A stretch of DNA of 64,000 nucleotides, taken from NCBI RefSeq assembly GCF_000264995.1, contig NW_006767445.1:239346-303345 (forward strand). The letters run 5' to 3'. How positions within the stretch are numbered: the first letter of the stretch is position 1; each line of letters opens with the position of its first letter. The notes beneath the pieces were generated by a model. It was given only the letters and a program-made list of their open reading frames with translations, was not told the origin of the DNA and ran no database searches. Of this stretch, positions 9,322-22,750 are shown in pieces. The translations under genes and the position numbers were made by a program. The DNA is from Punctularia strigosozonata HHB-11173 SS5. Taxonomy: Eukaryota > Basidiomycota > Agaricomycetes > Corticiales > Punctulariaceae.

Positions 9322-11854
9322 ATGTGGGACGGTGTAGGCGGTTTCTCTACTGAACCTCAGGGCTACCACCCCGTGCCGAATCCAAATGGGTACTACCAAG
9401 CCAACCCCTACCCCGATGGGAGGGACAACCGCCTTCGCCCGCCTCCGTACGTGCGCTTATTCCGCGTTCCACTCCCAGCCATAGATAGAGCAGGTCACAG
9501 CGCTACTGACTCGCTTTTGTACTTCACCCTGCTTTGCCGCTTCATCCTGTTTCTTTATCTCGAAGATGCCTCCGCAAGCGTTGCTGACGAACCATTCATA
9601 TCGCTATCCATACAACAATTCGTATCCGTACTACAATCACCTGAATGGCCCGCCATACGTCCCGACATTCGCCTACACTCCATCTGTCATCTACGATGCC
9701 AACACCCCCCATGCACGTCTCACCAAACCTCCACCCCGTCCTCGCAATCGCCTCCACAAACCCAAACCCTACCATTACCAATGTTCGTCCTCTCGATCCA
9801 CCACCTCTCCTTCGCACATACGCCGCATTGCCTCCCGCATCCTGCGCCACTTTAACGCCGACGGCTCGCACTTCCACCCGCGTAACCACCGCATCTGGCG
9901 TGCTCTCCTCCGGCGGCTCAGGATGCAGATGCCCTCCCCGGGCCCGGCCTTCCACGCCGCCAACACCTTCGTCCCCAGCCCGAGCGCCTACTCACCACTC
10001 GGCCCGCCCGTCTCCGCGCCCCCCATGAACAACGCCTCTCTGAGCGTTCCGCCTGCCGGCTTCCGCGAACAGCAGCAGCGCGCGGGCGGGCGGCGACACA
10101 GCAGCTCGACGCACGTGCAAATGCAGACGTCGACGAGTCACCAGCATGTAAGGCACAGCCATAGCCATAACCATCTCGCAGCGGCCCAGCGCCCGCAGGT
10201 ATACCAGGTCGTGGCGTCCGCGCCTGCTGTACCGCATCGGACGGAGCACCGTCATGAACACGCGAGCTCGAAGCCGTCGAAGCCGGTCAAGGTGACGCAC
10301 GCGCCGGCGAGTCAGCCTGTCAACCTCAGCGATTTCGCGTATAGCAAGTGTACCGGTCGGAAGAAGGCACTCTGCGTGAGTCCTGATAAATCCAACTCGT
10401 CGAGCTGGGCTGAAGGAGCTGACATCGGCGTGGTGCAATAGATCGGAATCAATTATACGGGTACGAGGCAGGAGTTGAGAGGATGCGTGAACGACGCGAA
10501 GAACGTAATGCGGTTCTTACATAGTAGGTGGTCGGAATGTTGTCAACGGATTCTGCTTGTTGATGGCCGTCTGTAGGGAATTATGGGTTCAAGCAAGGTA
10601 CGAGTAATTTTTGGCGGGAACAGAGATGGGGTATATTCACAGTGGAAGTAGAGGATATTGTCATATTGACAGACGATCGGTCCGATCCCCGCGCGAGGCC
10701 GACGAAGGCGAACATGGTGGATGCGATGAAGTGGCTTGTGTCGGGTGCGCGCCCGAACGACTCGCTGTTCTTCCATTGTGAGCGCCTTTTTGCGGGATCG
10801 TCGTATGTCTAGATATGTTGACGTCCTTCGTATTAGACTCAGGACATGGCGGCCAGGTGAAGGACCGCGATGGAGACGAGCCGGACGGCAAGGATGAGGG
10901 TAGGCAAATGTGTATGATCAATGGCGTTGTCAAGCTAACGCAGTTCTGCAGTGATTTACCCTCTCGATTACCGAACGGCCGGCCCAATAATTGACGATGT
11001 GAGTTGCGAGTGATTTGTGTCATACATAACGACGGACTACGCTCATATGTCTCAGGAAATGCATGCGATCATGGTCAGGTCTCTGCCTCGTGGATGTCGA
11101 TTGACGGTGAGAGCTCTGCCTGGTGGTGTTGCTCACGTCGCTGATATTGGTACTGGATACGCAGGCGCTGTTTGATGTACGTAACATGCTTTAAGGCGGT
11201 ACTCCTAGCTGACTCTGATCTCATAAGTCCTGCCACTCCGGATCGGCATTGGGTTCGTACATGCATCGGTTCTCAATGAATCACTGACTCACTGGGGTTC
11301 CTAGACCTTCCGTACTCGTATCACAGCGACGGTCGTATCAAGTCGATGGGCGTAACGGATCGCGCTCGGCAGCGTAAGCATACTGCGGCGGATGTGGTGC
11401 GTCTTTCGTCCCCAACAATTGGGTGGGTGCTGAATTTTGAATAGATATCGTGGAGCGGGTGCAAAGACTCGCAGACGAGCGCGGACGTGGCGTCGACGGA
11501 TGGAAGGCTGGCAGTGGGAGCCATGAGCGACGTGAGCACCCTGTGATCCCCACCGGCTTGGCTTAAGCGAAATGTACTGATGAGCTGAAACAGGCGTTCA
11601 TGGCTTCGCTGTCGCGTAACCCGAGGCAGTCGTACGCCGGTTTGCTCAAGTCTGTGAGGTGAGTTGGAGTCACTGGTGGCGATGAGAGGCGTGCTGCCTG
11701 CTAACAGAGAAATGTTGTAGGGATATCCTGAAGAAGAAGTACAGCCAAAAGCCGCAACTGTCGAGCTCGCACAAGATTGTGAGTAGCATTGCATGTTTGC
11801 GCTTCCATGAAGCTCATAGCTGTTCAGGATACGACTCTGATGTTCGTTATGTAA
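9322..11854 (+). CDS. Type I metacaspase (cysteine protease, peptidase C14 fold)
   Basis: Arginine/lysine-specific protease of the metacaspase family, linked in fungi to protein quality control and regulated cell death. Exons 1 and 2 (9322-9450, 9566-10375) encode a prodomain of about 310 residues. It is Tyr/Asn/Pro-rich, then His/Gln-rich ([20 protein letters not shown]). About a dozen short exons then give the catalytic domain: [43 protein letters not shown] with the catalytic histidine, [15 protein letters not shown], and LFDSCHSGS with the catalytic cysteine (near 11230). It ends TTLMFVM. Acidic residues after the catalytic histidine match the calcium site of type I enzymes. The first intron uses a GTGCGC donor to keep frame. 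The prodomain splice model is the least certain part. Confidence 0.9.
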
Positions 11855-13408
11855 CCGTTTGCTTTTTGTGGGAAGCGAGGGAAGCGTCCCTAGTGCTCCC
11901 AGACTTTCGGACTTGTATCAAATTTTGAAGTGTTGTATGTCTGTATGTAATGCAGTCGCTCACGTAGTGTGTATGCTAACAGATGTAATCAATCTGTTGC
12001 TCGTGTTGCGAATATCCGTTGTACTTACCGATAGAGAAGAGGCAAAAAGAGATGTGGCACGCGCTACTGAACACTTCGTGGCGTGGGAACTATGAAGGTT
12101 TCAGCCTGACAGTGACACAAAACGCTTCAACCTGGGCCAACTCGTTCTTGACCTGGAACCTTCAGCAGGGACCCTTACTCGCTCCACAAGGTCACGCTCG
12201 AACATCTACATTTCGATTGCGCCAACATCGAGAAAGAAAACAGCGAGACCTACGGAATCGTCAAAGACCGCGGTCTCAGGCGACGATCTGCTGCGTTCAT
12301 TACCGGTCGATCCTTCCATATACGAGAACATAGTCCGGCGAAGGCGGTGGCAACAATATCCGAACCCTTTCCGATGAATCATGGTCGACATTGGTATGGA
12401 GACCCCCGCGCGATCGACATGCATATATGCGCCCACACTCGGTTTGAGACAAGCGGACAGCTATGGGATGTTGCAAAGGTGCTTCCGCCGTTTCCACCAG
12501 TGAACACCTCGTCATCAACGGGCGCTGCTGTCCCCCTATACGCGCATCTGGCTAGATCTATGACGCGCTGCTGTTGATGTCTCTGACATGCCCTTGGTCT
12601 CACCCGCGCGGATACGGTATTGCGTACCACTTGAATGCTCTGACGCGAGCTGGGCGCCATGGCTTGTCCGCGTGCTCGCAAGTTGCTATCATCCGTATGC
12701 TGTTATGATCGCTTGCGATTTGCTTGCTACTCATGTTGATGACTAGGCAGCTAGATAACGATCCCGATCTTCTCGCGTTGTCCCTGCCCCTTTTTCGCTC
12801 GCATCTTATCAGGGGTCACACGCTGTCGACGACGCGCTCACGTGCCTCGACGCGTCCATCATGGGCTTCCGGGGATGATTGCCTTTTTGGGCGGAATGTG
12901 GGGGCGTGTGTTCCTCATGCTTGGCCTCGAGGCTCAACGAACCAACTTATGTAAGCCCTGCGTTCGTCGACCTTGTCCTCGTCCCCGACAACCAGCAGAC
13001 CCCGAGTCCGGCTAGCGCATCTCTCAGCAAGAGCGCCGTTCGAGCAGAGGAGGGTGGGCCCGCTGAGGCGAAGTTGCTCCACGTGCGGTGGTTTAGTAGG
13101 TTTTGGTTTCATCGCGGACTTTTTCTTCGCGTAGTGTGCTGATGGGACGTGTTACCGTTCACCAGAAGACCGACGAAGGCACGAATAACACGAAGACGCC
13201 AAGATTCAACGCATTCCGGCCAAACAATACAAGTAACGATCTACGAAGATCAAGACCTCATTCCGACGACCCCTCAAGCCATCCAACAACAACAACATCC
13301 GACCTGTTACGATAGTTCACGTTCACGTTCAAGATTTCGTTCTGTTTTATTAACGACAACTCCGACGCTTTTTTGCATCAAGTTCAAATTCATAGAAGAT
13401 CCATCAAG
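11855..13408. other. Intergenic, no supportable gene
   Basis: About 1.55 kb. Begins with the metacaspase 3' flank. The middle (12.0-13.1 kb) has several broken open frames, for example KVTLEHLHFDCANIEKE near 12190-12240, with gene-like composition but no domain I can name. It may be a decayed gene. The last 200 bp before 13409 are AC/CAA-rich and probably the 5' leader of the next gene. Confidence 0.35.
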
Positions 13409-16400
13409 ATGATTCGTGCTCGACTTTCACGCGACCCGCGGGCGCGCTCGCCCTCCCCCCTTCCTCCGGCTCAGGACCCCTCAACACAGCAAGCCCAGCC
13501 ATTCAGCATCCCCACGATCTGCCTCACAACGGCGACGCCCAATACGTCCGCCGTCTCCGATTCCTCCCTCGTCGCCCCGTTCGCGAACGCGCCGCCTGTC
13601 CCGCCTCTTCCTCTCGCGCCGCGCGCAGAGGACGCGCCGAAGCGGCGCCTCGTGCCGAAGAAGTCCAAGCTGTCGCTCCTCGCCAACGTCGGCGCGAAGA
13701 AAGACAAGAGCCGGGACCTCTCCGACGTCGTTCGGCGCGTCGGTGCGGACGTTCAGGGATCGGCGAGCGCACGCGGCGGGTTCGAGATCTACGTCGACCC
13801 GACGGACGACCCCGACATGGGCGAGATCGTGATGATCAAGCGCCAAAAGAGCCGCAGGGCGCTGAACGGGATGATGTGGGGTAACGACGGCGCGTTGGGA
13901 GAGGTGACGAACGTGCCGAAGGCGTCGAAGGAGAAGGGGAAGGAGAAGGAGAAGGAAAACAAACCGGCGACGGCGACGGAGAAGCTGAAGCCGGGTGATT
14001 CGGGGAGCCAGAAGTGGTGGAGTATCGGGAGAGGAAGGAAGGATTCGAAGGAGAAGGGGAGTGAGAATGAGAAGGAGAAAACCAAAGAGAAGAAAGCGAA
14101 ACGCTCGAAGAGTAAGCGATTCCTCCCGTTTGCCTTAGACATCGTTTTCTCATGCCGTCGCAGCGCCTGACGCGCTTGCATCACTCGGACGACCACGGTT
14201 TGCGTCACTGGATTCCGGCGTCGTACTCAACTCGCCAGCTGCCCAAGAGCCCTCGATGGAGCAGCTGTTCGGCTTGCCGCCTCGGCCGGCCCCGACCGTT
14301 GTGCAGCCAACCCGAGGCTCGACGCCAGCGACCGTGATGATGGCAGGCACGACCCCTAGGTCGTTCCTCGCCCCGCCAATGTCGCGTGCAGACTCCAGCC
14401 CTACGCCGCCGCCCGCGAGCACATTCCTCGCTCCACCTGGAATGGCCCGCTCGGAGTCGACCGGCGCGACCGGCGCCACCAACGCGTCCAACTCGGGCTC
14501 GATCGCCATCCGCGCGATGCGCTCCATGCGTTCGCTTGCCCACATCGGCAGCTGGGCGCAGCTCAAGAACGGCGAGGGCGAGGTGAAGAAGGGTGGCAAG
14601 AAGAAGGAGCGAAAGGAGGGCAAGGCGCAGGCGGCACGCAACGCGTCGCAGGCGACAACGAGCAGCTTCGAGGCCGGCGCACTGAGCATGTGCGGCGGAA
14701 GCCCCGAGGTTACGCGCAGGATGGGCACCGTGTCGAGCATCCCGGAGGAGGGTCCGAAGGTCGAGAAGAAAAAGAGCGTCCTTGGCCTGGGGATCGGCCT
14801 TGGCTGGCCGAGTACCATGCGCATGACGACGTCGCCCGTGGCGGAAGCTGGCACAGTGCGCCTCGTCAATCAGGAACGCAAGCCGTCGGAACAGCAGACC
14901 AACAGCAACCGGCTCTCCGTCGACTCCTATCCACACGCCGCCAATCGCAACTCGCAGGCGTCGGGCGTGAGCGGTTTCTTCACCACGCGTGGACGGGCCG
15001 GGTCGCGCTCGACCGTGTCGAGCCAAAGCACCGCGGAATCGCTCCGTCCCATGTCGACGTCCTCCTACAGCTCGGGTTCAGGCCATAGCAGCCGCCCGGT
15101 GTCCGCCGTCTCAGGCGTCTCAGGCAACAGTGGACGTCCATCGTCCTGCGTGTCATCCGCGAGCAGCGTCCGCTGGGACGAAGAGAGGCTGGAGACAGTG
15201 CGTGAGGGCCGCGAGCGAGAGAAGAAGACGAGGCCGAAGGGCGCCCGGGCGGCTGGGAGCAAGCGCGCAAGCGGCGAGGGGAGGAAACGCACGAGCCTTG
15301 CAGACGTGTTCCCTGGGGTGCGCGCCCCGTCGAGCATCGGGGAGGAGCAGGCGGAGGACAGCGATGCGGACGACGATGACGAACGGAGGTACCCGATGGT
15401 TATGGTGGAGAGCGCCACATCGGATAGCCATAGCGGAGTGCTGTCGGCGGAGGAGGACGAGGAGGGGGGGAGGGTCGTGAAGCTGGAGACGCCGCAGAAG
15501 CAGAGGAGGGCGAGGCCAGTGAGCGAGCATATGCTGGGTAAACCCCGACCTGTTGGCATACACGACGACGTCGAAGGTAAGTAATAGCACAATACTAGCG
15601 AGCGTGCGTACTAATACGACGAACAGGCGTCAAATCGATCCTTGATCAGGCGACAGACGACCTTGCGTTGCTCGTCGATAACTTGGAGGCAACCCCTGGC
15701 ACGCCCGACTTATCCCCGTACCGCGCATCACCTGGCACTGGAGCATCCCGCGAGGCGCCGGAGAGTCCTACTGCCGCCGTCGCCCTCAAGAACAAGTGGA
15801 AGGGCGAACAGGACAGCCCCGTCAAGCGGCCGACGACGAAGACCAGCCTGGCCTCAATCACCAGTCTGCGGCCGTATGCCCAGAGCAGGAGCAAGGCGTC
15901 CTCGAAGCCTATTGGACCTACCGCTACCATCAGCGCGTCGAACGGTGAGGATGAATCACTCGTTTGCTCGTATGTACTAACCGAACACATGTCTACTCAT
16001 AGGTCATCAGCTCGGCATGCAGATCGCGCCATGGCCCGTGTCCCCTCCCAAGCTCAAGCCGGTCGCATCTTCCATTCATTCAAATGCGAGGCCGAGACCT
16101 ATCACGGAGACGCCACCAGGATGGAGGCCCACTCACAGGCGCACGCTCAGCCCCCCGGGTCCCGCCATTGAACCTCCTCCGGTCTTCAAGGCCTTGAGCC
16201 CGCCCATTACCTTGACTTCGAGGAAGCCTAGCCTAGAGGTCCCCGCGGACAGTTCACCGCCCCGTGTGCATGCGACTCCGCCAACAACCGGCCATCGGCA
16301 CACTCCCTCGAGCTTGACTTTCGGGAAAGCCAACTCAAAGGTCGGCAATCGGCTTGATCTCGGTGACGATGCGGCGGAACCATCACCTACCCCAGTATTC

Positions 16401-19400
16401 CGCAAGGCAGCTCATGGGCGCCCACGTTCAACCGAAATTCCACCCGAGCAGCAAAGCCCGAAGGATACCAACGGCATGCCTCTTGCTCCGGAGGCCAAAC
16501 GTGGGCTCGGGCTCGGCGGTACCATGGGTGGCTCAGTCGCATCTGGTATGACTACCAAGGAGGTTGACCCTGAGGATCCGGACTCGGACATCCCCGACGA
16601 ATTGCAAGTCATTCTGTCTGGGCAGTCTGACGAGGAGATGACGTCGTTCGGAGAGACGCTCACTCGCCAACTACAGAATGCGCCGCAAAGGCTCCCATCG
16701 CCTGGCCTTCCCCCGCAACTCCCGCTTCCGATTCCAGAGGCGGGCGGCGAGAGTCCTCCGACGCTTCAGGTGCCGATATTCGAGGCCTTGGTCACCGGAC
16801 CGAATGGCAGCTGTCCGTCTTCCCCTGCATCTACGTCCGAGGACGACACCAAGAAATCCTTCGATTTCACTGGCGAACTGAAGAAACTCAACGAATCTGG
16901 CGCATCTGATCGCCGTAGCTTTGTCGAACAGCTCGAGAGCGCTTTCCGCACGCCATCCAAAGTCGACCTCACCCACTTCGGCGACTTCCTCGCGGTCACT
17001 GATGTTCCGCCTGTACCCAAGCTCCCCGATTTCGTCACTCAGGCGGAGGCGTACCCCGAGACCGAGTCTTCGGACTCCAGCGCGGGTGTTCATTCGGCAG
17101 TCCATGTTGACAGTACCAGCTCTGAGGATTCGTCCGTGGATCAGTCGGCGGTGTTCAGCGAACTGGAGGGATTGGTTGTCGAGGCCGAGCTACCGAACCC
17201 TCTTCCAAGCATGGAAATGACTCGTTCACAGTCTTCACTGCGTTCCCGGCCTTCCGATGGCCAGCTTGACGTCAATTTCAAATTTGGTGGAATGTCGTCT
17301 GGGTCGTCGCCTTCGTCAATCCCCGAGAAGCCATCGCGACCAGATCGCCCTCTGACATTGTCCGACATCATCCCTCCTCCCTCCCATGTGCGCGCATTGT
17401 CGACGTCTGTCATCGAGGAGGACAGTGAGGTGTTGAAGTCCATCTTCGCCAAGGCCGCGGAGGTTGATGCTGCCGATTCAAGACTTAGAGTTGACTCCAC
17501 CACTAGCTCCAAGCGTCGCGCACGCGATATGGCGATGGCTTCGCTCACTGGCGCGGCAGCAGGTCACAAGCGCGGCACCTCCGAAATCAGCTTCGCCGGC
17601 CTGGACTCCTTCGAGGAAGTTCGTCGCGGCTTCGAGTTCGGTCCTAATCGCCCAGCATTCTACGCCCCTCAAGGCGCACGTGCAACCAAACGGACTCACG
17701 GACGCGAGACGTCACTGTTCAGCATTGCATCTATCTCTTCGTACGGGAAGGTCATCAACCCCGGCGTCAAAGATCCCTTCGGCTTCACCATGCCTGGCAT
17801 GCCCAGCCGGCCGCCTTCTATGGATATGTCAATCTCAATGTCCACACTGGATGACACTTTCTCCTTCTTGAAGCAGGATCCTGAGCGGAAGCGCGTGGAC
17901 AGTGACGCCTCCAGTTTCTATTTTCGAGCGTCTAGCCAAGCCTCTCACAGGATGTCCATCGTTGCCCGCGGGCATCGTCGTGATGACTCAGCCTATTCCG
18001 TTGGCTCCGTGGCGGCTCCGCCTATCAGCATGTTCAACCGCAGCTTCGGACACCGTCGCGATAACTCCGGCAGCTCTAGCTCAGTTGCGCTCTCCTATGC
18101 TATTCACGGCGCAAACGGAGGAAGGGCAGCATGGGCCCGTCACCATCGGCAAGAAGCTTCTGTGGACTCAATCCGCAGTCACTTCTCTGCAGCAAGGTTG
18201 GGTCGCCCAGGTCTGGGTGACAAGATGCTCGAGTCTGCGCCCATGGACTATGGCCAGCCGCTCCATTCTATTAGCGCATCCCCGACCGGGAGCGTCAGAG
18301 ACTTCACAGCTGACTCTGCCGCGTACATCAGCTCCTATGATTCCATTATGGACGACGAGCGCAAGACGACTTCGGAAGATTCCATCTTCGATAAGACGGA
18401 TTTACGAGCTTCCACGTCCGACCGGAAGACCGCCGAGGACTCAATATTTGACAAGGCTAGCAAGCGCTCGTCAACATCCGGCGAATCGCTCTTCCACGCG
18501 AACAACGCAGAGGTGCCCCACCTTCTACCTGCGTGGCGACCCGTCTCGGTGTTGAGTTACGGCAGCTCGAGGAGCCCGCCCGAGGATGACGATACCATGG
18601 TCACAGTATGTGATGGCATACCTGACTTTATTGACTTCACTGACGATATGATAGATGCTCGGAGGGGGACATGTTCGACGACAATCGATCGGCTCCGTCT
18701 ACGAGGGTTCGCCGTGCGTTCAAGTCGAAAAGCGAGTAAACATACTTGCGCCCAGACGGCGCCAAGCTCAGTCCGAACAATCTGCCTACGAACCATACCC
18801 CAAGCCAAGCGCGGCCAAGGAGAAGGCTCTTGTACAACAGCCGTCCATTGCCTCAACATCGTCGTACCAATTCGGGGATCAGCGGATGGTTAGGGCTACC
18901 CACGGCCTTCTAGAGCGCCAGAGTCTCGAGAGCAGTTGCCTGAGTGCTGAAGGCGAAGATTCTTCGTCGTCGTGTAAGCACAGGCATTATTGTACTCTCG
19001 CCTTTCTAACGTATTCGCTAGTCTACGGGGAAGCGTCCTTCAAGCGCCCGAAGCCCGGTAATCGCTCAAGGTCGAATACCTATGCGAGCTCTGGAGCTGA
19101 CACCCCGCCTCTCTCGTCTTCTGACGGATCTTCTGAGGGTGGCTCTATGTCAAGTATCGATATGTCGCACCTGAGCATCGTGCTCGCCAACGTCACTCAT
19201 CCCTTGGGAGGTGTCACCGCCACCCGAGCCAGGACCCGCGCTCGAGGCCGTGGGCATCGCCGTCGCATTTCAGAGGCCCGCATGTCACGTTCATCTGTCT
19301 ACGAGACCATCCCTGAGGAAGCGAATACTCCGTCTGCCCCAAGACTCGCTACTGTGCCCTCGTCCGAAGCCCCGTCCCCTGCTATCTCAAGGCTCGAGGA

Positions 19401-20272
19401 TTCTGTCATCATCGTAGATAGCAGCTTCCGCGATTCCGCGGAATTCGACGAGCAGGACTACACGGTGCTTCGTCGCTACTACGCGCTCAGGAACGAAGCG
19501 CACGAGACACTCGAAGAGAGCAAGCGAGTCTGGTCGGATACGCCGTTCTCCGTGTTTGCCGTGCAAAGTAAGTTCTGGCGGCCACTCTCCCCACACGCTC
19601 TTATCGATGCTTTCCCAGCTTTTGACCCTCCATCGGAGCCTGAGGGCATGAAGGCGCTACTACATCACTCCCAGCAGGCGTACGGACCCCTACCTCACGA
19701 GTTACGTCTCCAGCGCGCGCGGTCTCGCAAAAATTCCCGGCCCTCTCCGTACCCCAGCACCGGCATCCAGCGATCTAGCCCGTCCGACCAGATATCGGTA
19801 TCGCCAGGCATGGTGGACGTCACACGGCTGTTAGCCTCCGCGAACAAATCGACCGTCCTTCGGCAGGTTCCACGCAACGAGAACACGGCATCTCCGAGAT
19901 CAGCGCTTAAGCTCAACGCTGCCGCCAAGGCCACCAAGGCCTTTGCTGCCTACATCGACGTCGACCCAGTTCAATCCGAGAATGTCTCACAGGACGGCCT
20001 GCCTCAGTCACGACCTCGCGTCAACTCCGCGGCCCGTCGTACGGCTCTGGGCTGGTCCAAACGGAGTACGGGTAAGAACGACCAGAAGGAAAATGACCTC
20101 TCTCAGCAGAGCGTCGTCATGAAGTACGCGCAGTTCCACTCGAATCTCATGCCTGATGTGCTGACATATCCTTTACTGCAGCGCACCAGGCTCGTTGCGG
20201 ATCAACCGCCCTCGCCCTCGTGGTAGACCCACGCCAGCGCGAACTGCACAGCCGCAAACAATCCGCATCTGA
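13409..20272 (+). CDS. Uncharacterised giant serine-rich, largely disordered protein
   Basis: Eight exons (13409-14111, 14164-15576, 15627-15944, 16003-18605, 18655-18973, 19022-19567, 19619-20123, 20182-20272) join in frame to 2,165 residues, a strong check on the model. Most of the protein is Ser/Pro/Thr-rich with many acidic Ser-rich stretches. Islands look conserved: KRRLVPKKSKLSLLANVG and GEIVMIKRQKSRRALNGMMW near the N-terminus; SIKSILDQ-like GVKSILDQATDDLALLVDNLE; ETSLFSIASISSYGKVINPG; DPFGFTMPGMPSRPPSMDM; repeated HRRDDSAYS/HRRDNSGSS and SIFDK motifs; and EQDYTVLRRYYALRNEAHETL near the C-terminus. The tail is basic (LRINRPRPRGRPTPAR). HRR-D-S repeats resemble phosphorylation sites. 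I do not recognise the family. A scaffold or signalling role is a guess. The stop is past a last intron that removes an in-frame TAG at 20224-20226. Confidence 0.8.
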
Positions 20273-20969
20273 ACGCCTGCATTCTATACACGAAGGACAT
20301 TGGCGACGTCAACCTGGATGCAACACATATGACTGCTCTATGCTCATTACCTATGCACGCACCCCTCAATTCTCGATATCGTATCGACTCCCAACACGCC
20401 CGCACGAAGTCACGTTTATTCTTCAATGATTTTCTGCTACGACGCTTTCCGCTGCTTACGACTTGCTACGTGCCATGCATCCTTGCATTTTTGTGAGGTG
20501 CCAAGTCACGATGTTACGAATCCCAATGTCTGCTTGTTTCTACGCTGTCCTTCTCGCGTTGACGCGAGATAGTGCTTTATTTCTTGTTATCTCCGAAGTA
20601 CACCTGCTTGTGCTCGCATAACGCTATCTGCAATTGAACCACGTTTTGTCTCGCTTTGTTCTACGCAATGCCTGTTGTCGTAAATAACACTGTATGGCAA
20701 TCCACTCAGAACGTACTTACTCTGATTGCAAAAGAAGCTTCCAATACTTGGTAAGTGAGTCGAGGTTTTGACTTGTGATACGTCAGAAGTTGTTAGCAAG
20801 GAGCCACAATAAGAATAATACTGTACAAGCTTCGGCGTACATACATGGATGAATATGGTTAACGAGGATCTATTCAGGCAGCGTTCGGACGATGTAAATA
20901 TTCTCAATATAATTATTTCTTTACAATGAGTCCATATCTCAAGCCGAACAGGAAACGGTCAAAATATTC
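20273..20969. other. Convergent 3' intergenic spacer
   Basis: Lies between the 3' ends of the giant protein gene (+) and tyrosinase (-). AT-richer than its surroundings. A 106-codon minus-strand frame (20587-20907) has no motif. Nothing supportable. Confidence 0.45.
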
Positions 20970-22684
20970 TCATTCATATACGTAGCATAAGTAACCGCCC
21001 GTAGTGTCCATAACAGTGCGGATAGGGACCTCGGGAAAGAGCCCGTCAGCTGGCAACATGGAATCCAGCTGAGTGGTAGTATAAGTCATGACACAGGAGC
21101 ACAATGCTAATTCATTCATTTACCGAAAGGAAAGGGGGCCCCCCGGTTGGATATTTGTCGTAATGGGCGGGTGTGTCGATTTCCTCTACGGATCCGCCGG
21201 CATACAACCAGAAGTTTGAGGCCTTATGATGCTGCCACTCGGACCAAATCTGGACATTGGTCGAACGTTGGTATGAGGCGCGCAGGGTAACTATTGCTGA
21301 TTCGTAGCGTACCTTGTCGACCATCTGGTGCACGATCGCGTCTGTGAGCATCATCTACTATCTGCAGGGGAGATTATCGAATGCTTACGCCGTGATGCAT
21401 CCAGAACATGGGTTCTGCGAACGAATCGGGGTAACGGGCAAGTTAGAATATGACAAATTGCTGCTTACCATTCGCTGTCCATTTAGGACCAGTGACGCAA
21501 TTCGGGGCACTTGCTGGGCAATCTTCACCACCCATGTCCCTATATAGCATATCAGTCGGCGCGAAGCCCTTTACTACCATCACTAGTGTCCGCGCACCCT
21601 CCCATCATGAGGTGTATGGCACTGTGTGCTCCCTACAAATTCGATTAGATCATCAACTGAATTTCCGCGGGTTGTGCGGGCTTACCTGGAAACCCTCAAA
21701 ATACGCCTGGAAACCGGTATAATTTCCGTCGAATTCGGTTATCAACTTGTGGACCTCTGACGGATTTATGGAATCGCCGGCGAACTTTTCTGGATTTGGA
21801 GTGAAGGAGCTCGCGTTGTAAATATCCCAGGGAGTCCGGTTGTACACGCGTCTCAGCCTGTGGGGTGCAGGATAGGCGAACATCAAGTCGGTGAATGCGC
21901 CGTTGACGACGGTATGATCGTGGTTCGGGTCGCCATGAACGCTGCCGAAGCCCGTGTGGGGGTTACCATCTAGGAAGAGCGGCGATTGGTCCGGAGCAGC
22001 CGAGTCTGCGACGAATAAAGAGTAGAAATGAGCGACGGAGTCTATATTTACGCCAATAATCACCTTTCGACCAGTCCCAATAGGGCTGCGTGCCGGTGAA
22101 GCCGCACTTCTCCTTCATTGCTTGTTCGTGTACGTGCACATACCTGCCGAGCTGCGTTTAATGCTTCGGGATACAGAATTGGTGCCCGCTCACCATCTAT
22201 GCCACGGCAAAAACAAGCCAGTCCAGTGGATCTTCGGAGTCGAGTCAGTCAATTATGCAAGTTTAGGCCAAGGATTGTTTTGGACCGACCTTGGTGTTCA
22301 AGTCCATATGCATGTATGAAATATCTATCGAGAGTGCCAGTGAATCAATGGTCCCCTCGGAGCTTTCTCGTAGCCCACCGTCATTATACGATGACGACCT
22401 GTTGATTGGTGGAATGAGCGATATACTAGGATCAACGCTCGGCGCTAATCTCTCGTCATGAGGCCATTTTGCCAAGCACTGCATTACTAGGGTCAGCGAT
22501 AGCAATGCATGACCAGCGTGAAGCGAACCTTAACGGCTCTGATCCATTCTGCGCGTTCTTCATTCGAGAGTGACCTCCATTCCCTTCGGACAGATGGATG
22601 CTTGCACTCGCCGCCGCCGATGGCAGAACTCGTAAGCCCGAGCAGGACAGCTAAGACGGTGAAAGCAATGGAGAGAAGCTGCAT
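20970..22684 (-). CDS. Secreted tyrosinase (binuclear copper monooxygenase)
   Basis: Oxidises phenols to o-quinones. Exon 1 (22684-22529) starts with a signal peptide (MQLLSIAFTVLAVLLGLTSS) and a mature N-terminus with CKHPSVRREWRSLSNEERAEWI. The CuA site is YMHMDLNTK, IHWTGLFLPWHRWYVHVHE, with three histidine ligands. QPYWDWSK follows. A central segment reads GNPHTGFGSVHGDPNHDH, then a region homologous to short fungal tyrosinases. The CuB site includes FWMHHG near 21380. The C-terminal exon reads LDSMLPADGLFPEVPIRTVMD...GYLCYVYE, typical of the short secreted class without the large C-terminal domain. At least ten short introns. The exact splicing around the CuB exon (21370-21600) is uncertain. 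A TATA box lies 59 nt above the start. Confidence 0.88.
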
Positions 22685-22742
22685 GGGCAGAAAGAGGGCC
22701 GCTTATTGGCGCGTGCTGGTTCTTCATGCAATGTAAGCGTCC

Positions 22743-22750
22743 CTTATATA
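22743..22750 (-). promoter_or_regulatory. TATA box of tyrosinase gene
   Basis: TATATAAG on the minus strand, 59 nt upstream of the tyrosinase start codon, which leaves a 5' leader of about 30 nt. A strong consensus TATA box suggests a regulated rather than constitutive gene; this is inference. Confidence 0.6.
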
